Assembly: GCA_023055425.1 (NCBI GenBank)
Contig: JALGPY010000007.1
Coordinates: forward strand, 22,268,001 to 22,332,000
Length of the DNA: 64,000 bases
Reading direction: 5' to 3'
DNA from: Linanthus parryae
Lineage: Eukaryota > Streptophyta > Magnoliopsida > Ericales > Polemoniaceae
Both the position numbers and the translations under genes were made by a program. Positions 42,447 to 54,600 of this stretch are shown piece after piece (the first letter of the stretch is position 1; the number at the start of each line of letters is the position of its first letter). The notes beneath the pieces were generated by a model that was not told where the DNA came from, did not search any database, and saw only the letters and a program-made list of their open reading frames with translations.

Positions 42447-44010
42447 TGATAGCACCTTTTAGGAGCTATCTATTACCTCCATTTTACCACATTATCATGA
42501 GATATTTGAGTCCAAAGTTAGAGAATAAAGGTTGTTTTGTCATTTGTTGCTCACCATGTGCTATATTGTTTGTCCGAGCGTTTTCTATGCATATTACATT
42601 GTTATTCGTCAAATATAATCGGTTGGTATGTTTTTTCATGTTGTCTTGGCAGGAACGGATGCTAATCGATTGATAGGAGGCATGGAACGAACTTCGGAAA
42701 CAACGGGAGCTCAAGTGGAGTCAAGAGAAGCCGAATTGGAGGAGCTTGGATGACCAATTTGCACTATTTTGATCATAGCCGGAGTTCTACAACTCATTTT
42801 AGGGTGATACCAGTGCCATATGAAAGTATACTCAGATAGCATTCCATTGATAGGTCACGGAGCTAAATCAGAGTTCGGATGAAGTAGATATCGCGTCTTG
42901 AAGTCAGGAGCAGATTTCAGGGGGCTTTTGTGCAATTACTGAGGACTTCTGCGGGTTATGATTCAAGAACGACCTAGGGACGAAATTATTCATCATTCAC
43001 GCATCCAGAGAGCTAAGAAGAAGGAGGAGTGGAACGGGACACCATTGGGGAGCATATTGGAGCTTGGGGATTGCCCGGATTCATCTATTCTTCGGCGATT
43101 TCACCGTTTGATCACTTCTTCTCTTCTCTTTCATTATCTATGGGGAAACTTGTGTATATTTTCATTGCCATGAGCAGCTAGATTCTTTTCTAGGCTCTAT
43201 GGAGAGCCTGGGGTTATGTTAGACTTCGCTTTTCTGGATTATTGAGATTGATACATGTTTTGGATCATTGATTATGATGAATCTTCAACTCTTTTGGTGT
43301 ATTGTTGAACTAGGGTTATTGACACACCCAAATTATGAGATGAATGACCATTAGAGAATGATTTTTCTTCATTATTATGTGTTCTTACTTAATGTTTAAT
43401 CCATCTTAGTTATTATTCATATTTGATGCTTCAATCTTAGCAACAATGGAGTAGCTACCCGAATTTGATAGTACTTAGGTGGAGTGCTTGAAAAAGACTT
43501 GGCCTAGGGTGATAGAGAACATGAACACAATCCTTAATCAATGAGACTGAGAGGTGATTTGAATAGGATTGGCCATTTGGTAGACGACAGTGGACCGACA
43601 TGACCTGTAGTAGACCGTGACGTAGGACTGCGTGAGATCGAGAGAAGATCGTAGTGACTAGTTACCTGGCATAACTGAATTAGGATTAGCGTGTTCCAAT
43701 ACAGTATCCGGAATTGTCTAGCAACCCTCGGTGATCCATAGATCGCCTAGTCTTTCTCCATTTTTGATTAAAACGTCTTTAATTATAAAATCCAAAAATA
43801 TTGTGTTTTCATTATTTTAATAAAGCCACTTGTTTGGGGGTGGCAAACTCTTAAACTATCAACCATTCCTCCCGGTTACTTTAACTCTAAATTAAGCTTT
43901 TAACTAAATAATCTCGTGATTGTCCTCGTGGGATCGATAACTCGGGGTTGAAATACTACCCTATATTACTTGAACCGTGCACTTGCGGTAACACGTAAGA
44001 AAGCGTGTCA
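42447..44010 (+). repeat. 3' LTR (1564 bp), Athila-like
   Basis: Starts TGATAGCACC right after the polypurine tract, ends AAGCGTGTCA, then the AAATG target copy. Partner of 35495-37022. Confidence 0.9.
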
Positions 44011-44015
44011 AAATG

Positions 44016-44341
44016 CCAAATCAATTTTGTGTTGCGTAAGTTGTAAGTTTCAAAACTGTTACTAGATTGGGTTGGCATGAGGAGGTAAGCCTACATTCCT
44101 TACTCACAACACCTGAGTACAAAAACTACCCAGAAAATAACCCCTTCTGGGGTATAACTGGTGGAGTTTCATACCAAAAGTTACTAGAGAAAACATCTTT
44201 CAAATTTGTAAAAGTGACCTTTAGAATGCCTAACTAATGTCTCCCCAACTAAGTATTCCTTAGACGATCTGAGTCCATAAAGCAGACACTAAAATGTAAG
44301 AAATAAAGAAACTAAAATAAAAATAAAAATGTTCATGACAG
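44016..44341. other. Right flank of the Athila-like element
   Basis: Joins in sense to the sequence left of 35490. No gene seen. Confidence 0.3.
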
Positions 44342-44865
44342 TTAGTTTCCGGTAGCACTGATAAAGTATAGTCTATAACGGATATTTCTTAATTTAGGAC
44401 CACAAACACTCAACTGTACGGATTGTTTCGCAGTTTTACTAAACTGTATGGATTTAGGTACAAATAAGTAAAAGTTGTATTTTTCAAACTCTAGTGAACA
44501 GAACTCTAAGCCGTTGTCCGTGCGCAACCTCTTCACTTTCTTTCCCATTTGATTCTCTACTAGCGTCTTCCACTCCTTTAATCTTGCAAAGGCTTCACTC
44601 TTGTGCTTCATCACGAATATCCAAGTCATCCTGGAGTAGTCGTCTATGATGCTTAGGAAATACCTGTATCCTCCAATCGCCTCGACTCGAGATGGACCCC
44701 AGCAATCCGAATGGATATAATCAAGAGTTTCGTTCTATGAACCGCCTTAGGGAACTTGCTACGCTGTAGCTTCCCATACACGCAGTGCTCACAAAACCCT
44801 AGGCTCTTGGGCGCATGCCCGGTGAGATACCCCTTTTTTGTGAAGTTCATGCATTCCACGTTCAC
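44342..44865 (-). pseudogene. Tork-like integrase fragments
   Basis: 44653-44865 reads GFCEHCVYGK (second half of the HHCC zinc finger) with KFPKAVHRTK; 44342-44629 reads FAVMKHKSE-like FVMKHKSEAFARLKEWKTLV, then NQMGKKVKRLRTDNGLEFCS, the integrase core around the second Asp (DNGLEF). The frame breaks shortly after; the catalytic Glu region and everything beyond are missing. Confidence 0.82.
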
Positions 44866-46114
44866 TCATATGACCGAGCCTCATATGCCACAGCTTGGTT
44901 AGATCAACTTCCTTAATCTCGGCTGAGACAACTCCAGCAGAACCTGTGATCGTCGAACCTTGCAACATGTACAAAGTCCCGCTCTTGACTCTCTTGAGTA
45001 TCACCTTAGAACCCTTGCAGACTTGTAGATCTCCACCTTCACCTTTGAAACTGTATCCCTTGCTGTCGAGTAGACTCAAGGAGATCAGATTCTTCTTAAT
45101 AAGTGGTACGTGCCTGACTTGCTCTAAAGTACATAACTTCCCTTCATTAGTCTTCAATCTAACTCAGCCGCTCCCAATCACCTTACAGACGGCTCCGTTT
45201 GCCATGTAGACAGACCCTCCATCCGTTTGGTCGTATGTCGAGAATAGCTCCCTGTTAGAGCAAATATGATAGGAAGCTCCGGAATCAAGGACCCACGCAT
45301 CTTGAGAGTGCGTGACAACATCCGCCATTAGAACGTAATCATCCTCGGACGAGTTACCTTGTTCTGCTACGGCTGCGGATCCATTCTGCCCCTGTTGACT
45401 TCGTTTCGGGCAATCTCTCTTCCAGTGCCCCTTTCCCTTGCAAAAGGCACAGACATCCTTGGGTAACTTAGAACCTGAGAACTGCTTCTTCTTGTTCTTC
45501 TTACCCTTCTTGCTTCCCCCCGTTGTCATCAGTCCGGAAGCATGGTCCTCTATACCTGTGCCTGCACCCTTATGGCGCAGTTCCCTAGCATGGAGTGCCG
45601 ATCTCACCTCCTCTAGGGATAAGTCGTCCTTGTTCACAATGAACGACTGCACGAAGTTCTCATATGATGGAGGTAACGAGATCAATAACAAAAGTGCATC
45701 ATCCTCATCCTCCACCTTCTCGCCAAAATTACGGAAATCTAACAGAATTGTGTTCAATTGATCAAGATGGTCCTTGAGAGCCGTACCTTCGAGCATCCGC
45801 AGGGTGAAGAGCCTTTGCTTTAGCATCAACTTGCTAGTGAGACTCTTCGTCATGTAAGGACTCTCCAACTTGAGCCAGAGCTTCGTTGCTTCCTTCTGAT
45901 CTGCGATCTCGATGATCACGTCATCCGATAAGAACAGCATAATCGTTGTGTGTGCCTTCTCCTCCATCGCTTTGAACTCCGCTGATGCAACATTCATACC
46001 TCCCTTGTCCGCGGTCAAAGGTGCCCAAAAGCCTTGCGATTTGAGCAAAGCCTCCATCTTTATCTTCCACATACTGAAGCTGTTCCCTCCTGTGAACCTG
46101 TCGATCTTCAACAT
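44789..46114 (-). pseudogene. Tork-like gag and protease
   Basis: The probable start is ATG at 46114 (MLKIDRFTGGNSFSMWKIKM); upstream in-frame codons exist but lack ATG. Gag continues with LLKSQGFW, LWLKLESPYMTKSL and LLLISLPPSYENF, then a Lys-rich patch and the zinc knuckle CAFCKGKGHWKRDC (CCHC). Protease: WVLDSGASYHIC (DSGA active site). One in-frame TGA at about 45162 follows VIGSG. The frame then continues with KLCTLEQVRHVPLIKKNLIS and the integrase finger start LWHMRLGHMSERGM. Apart from the stop this half is well preserved. Confidence 0.88.
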
Positions 46115-46267
46115 CGATCCGGATATCGTTCTTGGTGGATGTTGAACTCTAGTCGCGTGCTCCACCTAGATCGCAAAACCCTAGCTTTGATTTCACCAAG
46201 TTGTGAAACCCTTGTTTTGCTCGGCCTTGATCTTGAAACACCGCCAACCTTGGCTCTGATACCAGTT

Positions 46268-46605
46268 TGTTATGTCAAACCACCTCACGAACGAAGAACG
46301 AATAAAAGAAGAACACGAGTATTTTACGTGGTTCGCTAGCAAAATATTTTTTAACTACCTCCACGGCGGAAAAACACTCTTTATTCACTTAAGAGGAACA
46401 ATTACAATGTTTTTGCATACCTAATAGTGTGACTACTAGGTTCTTTATATAGTGTTAGGAAATTCCTAAAGTTTCCAAATCCGATTTAGAAACAAACTTG
46501 TTTCCTAACTAATCCTCCACCACCTTTGACTTCCAATGTTTCCTAACCAAAGTTGGAAACAAAGAGTTTGACAGCCTTTGACCAATTCAAGGCACCAACT
46601 CAACA
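46268..46605 (-). repeat. 5' LTR of the Tork-like element
   Basis: Plus-strand reading TGTTATGTCAAACC to AACTCAACA. The outer end could also be 46624 (CTCCAACA). 46605 is preferred because the minus strand from there (TGTTGAGTTGGTGCCTTGAATTGG) lines up with the LTR start at 155. A TATA-like ATATAAAG is near 46450. Confidence 0.75.
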
Positions 46606-47229
46606 TCAAGTTTAGCCTCCAACAATCTGCTGGAATAAGGAAGGTGACAAGATTATGTGCATCTTTCAGCAATCATACAGTTCAAGTAATGGACTTCAGG
46701 ATGTAGGAAACTAAGCATTGGTGGTATAGTACTAAGAAGAGAATACAGATATACCCTGGTGAATTTTAGTAACATAGTTGGATTGCTAAATGATTCCATC
46801 ATGTATGCAAAAAAAATAAAATAAAAAAAATAAATTTTTTATAATCTAGGGTTAACAAATATATAGTCTTATAAATGAATTGTAAACCCCTAGTATTCCG
46901 AAATTAGCTAATTGCAATCTCAATTGCAATAATATTAATATCTTATTGAAACTGGAAAACAAATTTCGTTAGTCCCTTTACGAAATTTTCCGTTAGTTGA
47001 CATGTACTCCATGACCTGACCCAATTAAGAACTCCATACCCTAATTCCTCAAAACAAGAACCACCATCACCTGACCCAAATCAACGGAGTTCCATGACCA
47101 CCATTTCTCATCCACATATTGGTAATTGAAATTGTTCATCTTCATATAAAGCAAGATGAGTTAGGCAGAACAATTTCAATTACCAAAAATGTTTTATTTC
47201 CTCTAAAACATGTCGGCGAAGATCACGAT

Positions 47230-47800
47230 GATTTCCAATTTCTCGTTTGTTCAATATCTAAACAAGAAACGATTTTTTTTTAATTAACAAACAAGAAATT
47301 CGGTGACTGAAATTTATGACAAAATCATAAAATTTTGAATTCCTTTATCAATGGTAATACGATAAGCAAAGACCTAATTTTGTTCTTTGTTTATTATTTA
47401 GATATGAAAATGAAAGTGTGCTTGATATGATAAAAAAAATAACTAAGTAAAAGACTTACTTTGATGGTCAAAATGTTTTCAACCCTTTCACTGAAATATC
47501 ATGAACAACGATCTCTTCTTTGCTCAGTGCCATTACATCTGGCGGGGGGGGGGGGGGGGGTGCCAGTTCTATAACAAAATGTAATAAACGGAAATGAGAG
47601 AATGAGCTTATCTTATTCAATAATTATCCTGTAAATAGTTCATCAATAATTATGTCGAACAAGAGTTGAGAATAATTCATCAATGTGATGTAAATACCTG
47701 TTTCCAAGTATCTGAAAGATCTAACGCCATAAAGATGTTTAGACATTAAATCTAGCAATTGCCGCAACATGAAAATATATATTTCATGATAGTAGATGAG
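47230..47800 (-). pseudogene. Copy D of the three-exon module, broken
   Basis: Exon 1 loses frame near its middle. Exon 2 holds a 17-G run (47544-47560; Cs in the gene's direction) in place of CCCCC and so is disrupted. Exon 3 reads NKREIGNHRDL and ends EEIKHFW then stop. Splice borders are still visible (CAG|GTATTT). Confidence 0.4.
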
Positions 47801-49543
47801 GACATAGAGAATGAAGAGCCGCCTTTCATTTTTTACACAAAATTCAGAGACGGTATTTAGATTTATATAGCGAATAACCTAATAGAACAAGACCATTTTG
47901 CAGCTCACTATGCACATCGAGCCCGGCCCAGTACCGCTCATCGATAGAGTTTTAAACGAACTTAATTGCACTTTCACCTCCTATATTTTTAATCTCAATT
48001 TTTTTTTGTGTCATAACCTTCTTTCCTTTAACAAGTCGGTTCTAGTTCAGTGGAAGTGCACTTAAAAACCCAACATATGGTTGCCGGGTCAAACCCCGAT
48101 TATATGTATCTTTATTCGATTTTAATCTATACGGAAAAAAACCTTTTTATCTTGAATACATTTGAAATTAAATAAAAAAATGAAATGTCATAACTCCAAC
48201 ATAACTATATACATAGTCACATTACAACACAAGACATCAATGTTTCCCTAAGGTAACTAAACATATCCAGTATCGTGGTGCTTTAAGGAGTACTGCATAC
48301 CGCGACATGAAAGAAAGAGGACCAACAAAAGATCTCGGGATTTTATGTTAGTGGTAAGGAGCACAACATACGGCGATATGAAAGCTGGCAGCACATGGAT
48401 GAACTTTCTGGAGATGATATCGCGGTAAGCCCACATGCATACCACGATACGAATGCTGGGGCGGCACAGTGAACTTTTTAGGGACTTTGGTGATTATTCA
48501 ATAGTTACTCTTATTCACCCCCAACACACAAACACGACCTACATCCTCCAACATCAAAAGTTATCCGATCTTGCCATCCGTTCAACATCTTGGGGGACTC
48601 GAGATCCATATGTGGATGAGAGATCATGGCAAAATCGCGGAAGCACATCAACTTCGCGATAAATTTGTTTGATTTCTTCTACTTTCATTAAACTCTTTTT
48701 ATTAAAATATGTTGAATATAAAAAGCAATGAGTAACTAAGTTTTCGTTTACGAGGATCCGTGTTGGGTTCTTAGGTTGGTTTCCCGGATTAGTTTTTTAT
48801 GAACTTGTGATTCATGCCATATGATTTTGCTTAATAGATTGAGAATTTGATTTGTGTTTATTTTATATTCTTATTCTATTTTTGCATATAGGATAGTGAC
48901 ACATGTCTATGTGAGGTGACAATGTTAAAGAGTGTGAAATGGTGAGGTTTTCACATTGGGGTGCTTTGTAGCTTCCAAGAAGTTAGGATAGATAATAGAA
49001 ATAGGGATTAATACATTATTATGAAAATTCATTCCTGCCCCAGAACTTAGGATATTCCGCAATCACTCCTGCAGCTTTCAGCAATCACTCCTACAGCTTT
49101 CAGTAAATACAATTTGGCCAAAATCAGCCTGAAACCCAAATTTTACACTTTCAACCCCAAAGGTTTTGATAACTCCTCTCTGTCCCCCACCTCTTCCAGG
49201 ATATCACACAGTCATTCCTTAGCAACGAAAAGTTATTATCCAGTGTAATCTCTACTGAGGATTGAAATTTTTATTTATACTTTGGCCCCACAAATCTTGA
49301 TAATTAAACAATTACCCCTGAAATGTTATAAATTACTTTTCAGCAAACATCACCACTACTATATGGTAATCTCTCCCATATTTAAACTCAGATGGGTTGC
49401 TAGAAAACTTTATTTACACCTCTGATTCCAAATTTTTGATTTATTGTACTTTAACCCCTATAAGTTTTTAGAGTGTTACAGTTCCCGTGGCTAACGTTCC
49501 TTCTTAATGTATCGTCTCCTTTTCGATTCATGCCAGTGGATTG

Positions 49544-49955
49544 TGATACGGTCTCCGTCACACCAACACCGCAGGAGGAGGATTTACTTGAGACTCCGGT
49601 TAGGCGTACCAAGCGTACGGTGGCTCCACCTTCTTACTTGAAGGATTATGTCCAGACTAAGCCGTCACGTTAGCAGTTTTGATTCAGTATTTAATTATTT
49701 CTTTACGTGTTTGTTTTGTCAGTGGGGTCTTTTTGAACTGTGTTAGTCAGTTGAGGTTATTTTATAAATTTGAGGTTTCTATATGGTTTTTTACTCGGAT
49801 TAGGAATAGGTCGAACCGTCAATGTTAGAGGTATAAAAAGGGGTGTAATAATTTTCTGAAGCATAATAAGAAATGTTTTATCCCTAAACTCTCGTTTTTT
49901 CCTTCTTTCCCTTGTGCCATGACAATCCAGTGCCCTAGTGATACCGACGATATCA
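49544..49955 (+). mobile_element. Solo LTR carrying the end of a coding frame
   Basis: A 412-bp insert beginning TGATACGG and ending ACGATATCA, flanked by a perfect GATTG duplication (49539-49543 and 49956-49960); copy A shows the empty site near 8152. From its first bases an open frame reads DLLETPVRRTKRTVAPPSYL then KDYV and stops at TAG about 49674. The basic 'R..KR...PP.YLKDYV' is typical of the C-terminus of retrotransposon polymerases. A TATA box (GTATAAAAAGG) is near 49831. LTRs that contain the polymerase C-terminus are known in some Gypsy (CRM-type) elements; assignment to that group is inference. Confidence 0.68.
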
Positions 49956-50354
49956 GATTGGCATGAGGGTCAATACTACTTTTGTTCATAATCCAGGCAT
50001 AAAGGTCAGTTTGAGTATGAAATGGGGGTGTAGAAGCTATTGCATGAGAATCATTGTGGGAAACTCGCATTGAAGAATAGATAAAATGATATTCGGCAAA
50101 TATTAGTACATGAAACTACGATAAAATGTTTATATGGTGATTTCATTTTCGGTAAAATGTACCGTAAACATCATGTCGTGAGGAAATAAAATGATAAAAG
50201 TATGTGACATGTGTAAGTTGTGTTAAGATAACCCTACCCATTACATTAACTACAGAAGCATTGCAACTTAGTAAAATAATGGATTAGGAAACGAAGAATT
50301 ATGCTCCCATAGCTAAATGTAACAATTTGCTAACTACGTGTACATTATTAATTA

Positions 50355-50382
50355 CTAGGAGATACCCCGTGCGATGCGCGGG
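50355..50382 (-). mobile_element. Helitron 3' terminus (hairpin plus CTAG)
   Basis: On the minus strand a GC-rich near-palindrome CCCGCGCATCGCACGGG (50382-50366) is followed by GTATCTC and CTAG, then T (50358-50354). This is the plant Helitron 3' end pattern: hairpin 5-10 bases before CTRR, inserted between A and T. The element body extends rightward from here; its 5' TC end was not found, so its length is unknown. Confidence 0.65.
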
Positions 50383-52217
50383 TCTGCTATAAGTTCAGTT
50401 TGTTCACTTTTAAGAAAATAATAGTAAAATAAATGTATCTAGATAAAATCTAAAAAATGCAACACATTTGACCAGGATTCCTAGGAAGTTAGCTCTAAGA
50501 AGAGCATGTTAATTTGTTGTACCAATCGTGTTGCTGATACTGAGCTCTAATTGAATCTCATGAGGAAGAAGCAAAGAAAATCATAACATCATCCAGTATA
50601 CATATAAGAAACTTAAATTAAATTTAAACCATTATAAAACTTATTTCTTACAAAATTATTTTCATTTAATGAAAAATCTATTTGAAAACTATCAAAATAT
50701 TTTTATTTAATCTTCTTATATTTTTGAGGCATTATTTTTTTTTTTTTTTTTGAGGTAAAAATATTTGTTACTTTATGATGGTTGAAATGCAATTATTTTT
50801 ATTTTTCTTCAAGTGAAGTGGCATAACATCTTATGAAATACTTTTCATGTCTTCTCTCTGAACAACATGAAATTCTTCTAAAATCACTAAGAAAAACACT
50901 AAAGTGAAAACTAAGCACAACATAATCCATACTTTTCACATAAACTAATAACATAATATCGACAATTAAATCACTGTCAACGTGGTTTGATGTACTAAAG
51001 AATTGAAGAGAAATCAAACCAATAACCTTTTCATAAAAGGCATGACTTCAAATATTGTATGAAATATTTGATTTATGTTGCTCAAAATGCAGATGATCGA
51101 AAAAATAAAAACTAACAGTTTCTTACTCGCGAAGTCTCAATGATGGTAGTGATGTGGATAGTGGATTTTACCTGAGAGATCATGTACAACAGATTCTCAA
51201 GACTATGTTCATAAAGAGTACAAAAAAATTTAATTATAAATTTTTACTTCGCCTTCATTTTTTCCTTTATGAGATACAAATGATGTTGATATTCCTCTAA
51301 AATAGAATAATAATATTTGACCAGCGGTTCTACACTTATTTACTAGTAATCAAAATTTTATCATTTAAAATACAATTTAGGTGATAGAAAATTTTAAAAT
51401 TCACGCGCATTCATAATTTCTATCATATGTAATTCCTATAAATATAATGAATAAACATTTTTGATTTTATTTTTATAAAATATTAAACAAATGTTCATAA
51501 CAAACAATCTCAACTTAAAAGAAAATCCACTCATTATTCTAAGAATGCAAATCAGCTCATCCCATTTTAGAAAAAAATAAATAATGTGCCAATAAGAGTT
51601 TTTCGTTTTCACCTTAGTGAAAACTTTGAAACATGAAAAATACTATGTTTCTAGGAGAGTAATGAAATTACAACTTTTACATAAAAAGTTAAATTGTAGA
51701 TCATTCCTGTTAAAATGAACACCTATCTTCGAAACTCAAATTGCTCAAAAGATAGTAAATCCAATCTGTAACATACTCCAAATCGTTCAATACATACACG
51801 ATACTGCCAAATTCACAAATAGGACACAAGTCAAGGTTCATGTTAGAAGCAGTTACTAGCATGTTTGTTTAACAAAGCAGCATAGCAAATGAATAGATGT
51901 GATATTGAAAACCAACCAGAGAATCTCCAGCTTTGGAGCACCAAACACAACGACAAAGAAAGAGCTGAAGAGCTGAATAATATTTCAAGTCATCAAAATG
52001 AACGGCCACATATCTGAGATCATGCTAAGCTTACAACAAGTTCATAGATGTGTAAGCTTAAAAGGGAAAACAAATGAAAGACAATTCAGTAAAACACAGC
52101 TTACTATGGGGAAAATAGGGAAGCTCCCCTTCCATGTCGTTCTCCAATCAATCCTCTATTTATGTTTCTTTCATAAGAGACCAAACAGATCCAAAGAATA
52201 CAGCATATCCACCACCA
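50383..52217. other. AT-rich sequence: probable Helitron body, then F-box 3' flank
   Basis: No coding region found. A 16-T run lies near 50737. The last few hundred bases should include the 3' UTR of the F-box gene. The boundary between Helitron and gene flank cannot be placed. Confidence 0.4.
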
Positions 52218-53411
52218 TCAAACAGGGGTTAGGCTTTCAAAGAGCGGATCGAACCCGAAAGGATCAAAATCAGTTCTGTTGCTACAAGGCAGATCAAGAA
52301 GCACCTTCCATGTCTTCAAATTCAGATTATAGGAAACAAATTTTTGACCAATTGATAACACTAGTGACAAATCATCTCTTTCGCCTTCCTTCAAAATTGA
52401 CATCACACAGAATCCACGAACTCTATAGATTTCATCTAAACCAGGAACAGCTGACATAAGGGATCTAAGATTGATTGTGTACTTGGCCACCCAACTGCAG
52501 TAGTCCCCACCCATTTCAAGAACTCTGAAACCTAATGGACGACGGAGCTTCTTGCTTTGAATCAGAAACAATCGGCCATCACACACCCCAAAAAAGCGGA
52601 CTTTATCGATAGCAAGCATTCTAGGATATGCCGGTAGCTTTATTCCTGTCAGCTTCTTTGAGTACGGGTCAAACCAAATGTGATAACCGAACTCGCTGAT
52701 CCAGTGAATTGCACCATTCCAAAAAGATTTACGCCGATAAATCATACCCCACGTACCTGGCACATCCAACTTCAAGCGGTGCTCCCAAGATGCAGACTCT
52801 GATCGATAGATATCAATCTCAAAAGAACCCATGGTGTGACGAAACTGAAACTGGAATACTACAACAATGTAGTGAGAGGACTTTGAAGGATCATATCCAA
52901 GGCAAGCCTCAACCATAAAGCAGCTTCCATAAGATTGAGGGTCAAAGCATTCACCGTCAGGTAGTAACCTGTAGCTTCGAGTGGTGGGGTTGCAGATAAT
53001 GTAATGATGACCATCTATATAATCTTTCCAGTACTCAATCAAAAGTAAGCCCCTAACCGAGTCTATGATTTTCATACTATTTGAACGTTCAAGATCATCA
53101 AGGAAGGAGAGGTCTGGCCCTTCAGGATGACTAGAAGAGATGGGGTGTGACAAAGAAAACAACTCTCCGTTGGCTGAATATAAAGCAGAGCTCACAATTT
53201 TTGTGTTAAGTTGGGTGTGCTTGGGAGCGAAAGTTGAATCAGAGATGAGACTGAGCCAATGCTTGGAGACTGACTTAAACTTGAGGAGTGATTTTGCAGG
53301 CAAGCGTAAGAGAATATCGGTTAACAGATCAACATTGTTGATTACTGCATCAGCGGCTGTCAATTTGCTATGACAACTAGTGGTCTTCCCTCCCTTTCTT
53401 TTCTTGCCCAT
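52218..53411 (-). CDS. F-box protein with F-box-associated (FBA) domain
   Basis: The open frame has 397 codons from the ATG at 53411 to TGA at 52218; a longer reading to 53423 would need a GTG start, so the ATG (MGKKRKGGKTT) is preferred. Residues about 25-65 form the F-box: NVDLLTDILLRLPAKSLLKF, then KSVSKHWLSLISD. The F-box binds SKP1 in an SCF ubiquitin ligase. The rest matches the plant FBA layout: DSVRGLLLIEY, HYIICNPTTRSYRLLP, CLGYDPSKSSHYIVVVF, FEIDIYRSESASWEH, SFWNGAIHWISEF and a repeated beta-type pattern to the end. The FBA region would recognise the substrate. No break or missing part is seen; the length is typical. Target and gene name cannot be told from sequence. Confidence 0.9.
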   Translation of the reverse strand: MGKKRKGGKTTSCHSKLTAADAVINNVDLLTDILLRLPAKSLLKFKSVSKHWLSLISDSTFAPKHTQLNTKIVSSALYSANGELFSLSHPISSSHPEGPDLSFLDDLERSNSMKIIDSVRGLLLIEYWKDYIDGHHYIICNPTTRSYRLLPDGECFDPQSYGSCFMVEACLGYDPSKSSHYIVVVFQFQFRHTMGSFEIDIYRSESASWEHRLKLDVPGTWGMIYRRKSFWNGAIHWISEFGYHIWFDPYSKKLTGIKLPAYPRMLAIDKVRFFGVCDGRLFLIQSKKLRRPLGFRVLEMGGDYCSWVAKYTINLRSLMSAVPGLDEIYRVRGFCVMSILKEGERDDLSLVLSIGQKFVSYNLNLKTWKVLLDLPCSNRTDFDPFGFDPLFESLTPV

Positions 53412-53945
53412 CTTCAATTTCACCTAGAAAATAACAATTAAGCAAAGTAAGAGACCAAAGTGAAATCTTTTCATGCCACACAGTGAAAATTTCCCATGAA
53501 TCACATATGTCATTGCACTGGTTGTGCCAAAGATAATTTATATTCTGTTTCCTAGCAATATGGGCTTATTTCATTTCATTTTCTTTTTCTTTTCCAGGAC
53601 AGAGAATTTTGGCAATAGAAGGTGCCAAGCATAGCCTAGAGGAATCATTTTCATTTACACTAATCGGAGATGACAAGCTTAGCCTTAAAGCATCACTGCC
53701 TAAGGTGAAATGATGGACAAAGAACGAATCTATGTAACGTTGAAGATAAATTGTAAGAGGACAGCGAATAAAGAATCGACCTGTGTTCTCTGATGAACTT
53801 GCGCAAAAGGAATCAATGAGTACCTAGCGCCCAAGAGTCTTCTAGGGTTTGATCAGGTGTAGTACTTATGGTTAGCGCCCAATAACTCTCTTATAATCTT
53901 GGGGGTTTAATAGTGTGGTGTTGTTAGGAGATTGGTTATTTATAG
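53412..53945 (-). promoter_or_regulatory. F-box gene leader and putative core promoter
   Basis: Minus-strand TATA box CTATAAATA at 53945-53937. Downstream, within the leader, are AAACCCTAG (telo box, about 53850) and two TTGGGCGC words. A good acceptor (TTATTTTCTAG|GTGAAATTGAAG) sits 12 bases before the ATG. With a possible donor AG|GTACTC near 53823 it would define a 5' UTR intron of about 400 bases. The intron is inferred. Confidence 0.45.
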
Positions 53946-54600
53946 TGAAGGAGCATTTGAGGTTTTGAGTTCGGTTTGTCAGGATGTAGTTTTTTTCTAT
54001 TTTTTTTATTATTATTTTTTTCTAAAAAAATGGTGGGTCAAGCCCTCTCGTTCACTTGCTTTGTCCACATACAATAAACCCTCCAAAGAGCCATCGTACA
54101 TGGGCATAAAAATTGAACAAAAAATGTGCCAAATCACTAGATTCCTAAATAAAACAATATTTATTCTTTCTATTTTCTTAATAATCTTCATTCTTAATTT
54201 TGTTAATAACATGTTTCTATTCAAGTCACTTTTGGTTCAATTTTTTGTACGAATGGTTGTCCACCTAGACTATTTCACCTTCTACATGAGGTCAATAATG
54301 TACATAGAGGGATCGCTTTCCAAAATCAAAGCATCAAACTAAAATTATATTCCATAATTGATGTCTGGTTTCCAAGGCATTGAAAGTTGTTACGAAGATA
54401 TTATGACACATGTGTGTCAAAGAACCTAACTCATTACCACTCAGTTCCCCATCTTTCTCTCAAATGGAAAAGGGCACGGGGATTAAGGAAATTGTCTTTT
54501 TGACTCTTTTGCCCATTCTCTTTCACACAAAATTCATCTCAGTCACTCTCTCTCTGGTTAACAACAGAATGTCGGAGGGACGTCAGACACCTAGTCACAG
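53946..54600. other. Spacer upstream of the F-box gene
   Basis: AT-rich with no recognised gene. Poly-T/A tracts near 53990-54030. Confidence 0.3.

Larger units (their letters stand above)
35495..44010 (+). mobile_element. Complete Athila-like Gypsy element lacking polymerase and integrase
   Basis: Two long LTRs (35495-37022, 42447-44010) with TGATAG...GTGTCA ends, flanked by a perfect AAATG duplication (35490-35494 and 44011-44015). The primer site TGGCGCCGGTGCCGGGGAC (37029 on) pairs with tRNA-Asp, as in Athila/Tat elements. Gag and protease are readable (37156-39040), but the 3.4 kb from 39041 to 42446 has no reverse transcriptase, RNase H or integrase. It ends in the polypurine tract GTGTGGGGGAATT (42434-42446). 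It is therefore a non-autonomous derivative. Confidence 0.9.
44342..46605 (-). mobile_element. 5' half of a Tork-like Copia element (3' end missing)
   Basis: The minus strand has a 5' LTR (46268-46605), primer site TGGTATCAGAGCC (46264-46252), gag, protease, the start of integrase, and then an abrupt end at about 44342. Gag and LTR resemble the elements at 1-504 and 1045-2959. Truncation removed reverse transcriptase, RNase H and the 3' LTR. Confidence 0.85.
46800..50350 (+). repeat. Dispersed repeat, copy D
   Basis: Matches copy A from about 4665 to 8500 in order, without the two inserts of copy A but with its own solo LTR at 49544-49955. The left end abuts a poly-A-like AAATAAAATAAAAAAAATAAA tract near 46810. 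The right end is cut by the Helitron terminus at 50355, where copy A continues TTCACTACTC. Confidence 0.72.

Noticed and set aside
53411..53423. Longer F-box protein start (MKLK...)
   Set aside because: That reading begins with GTG; the first ATG is at 53411 and a splice acceptor lies just upstream.
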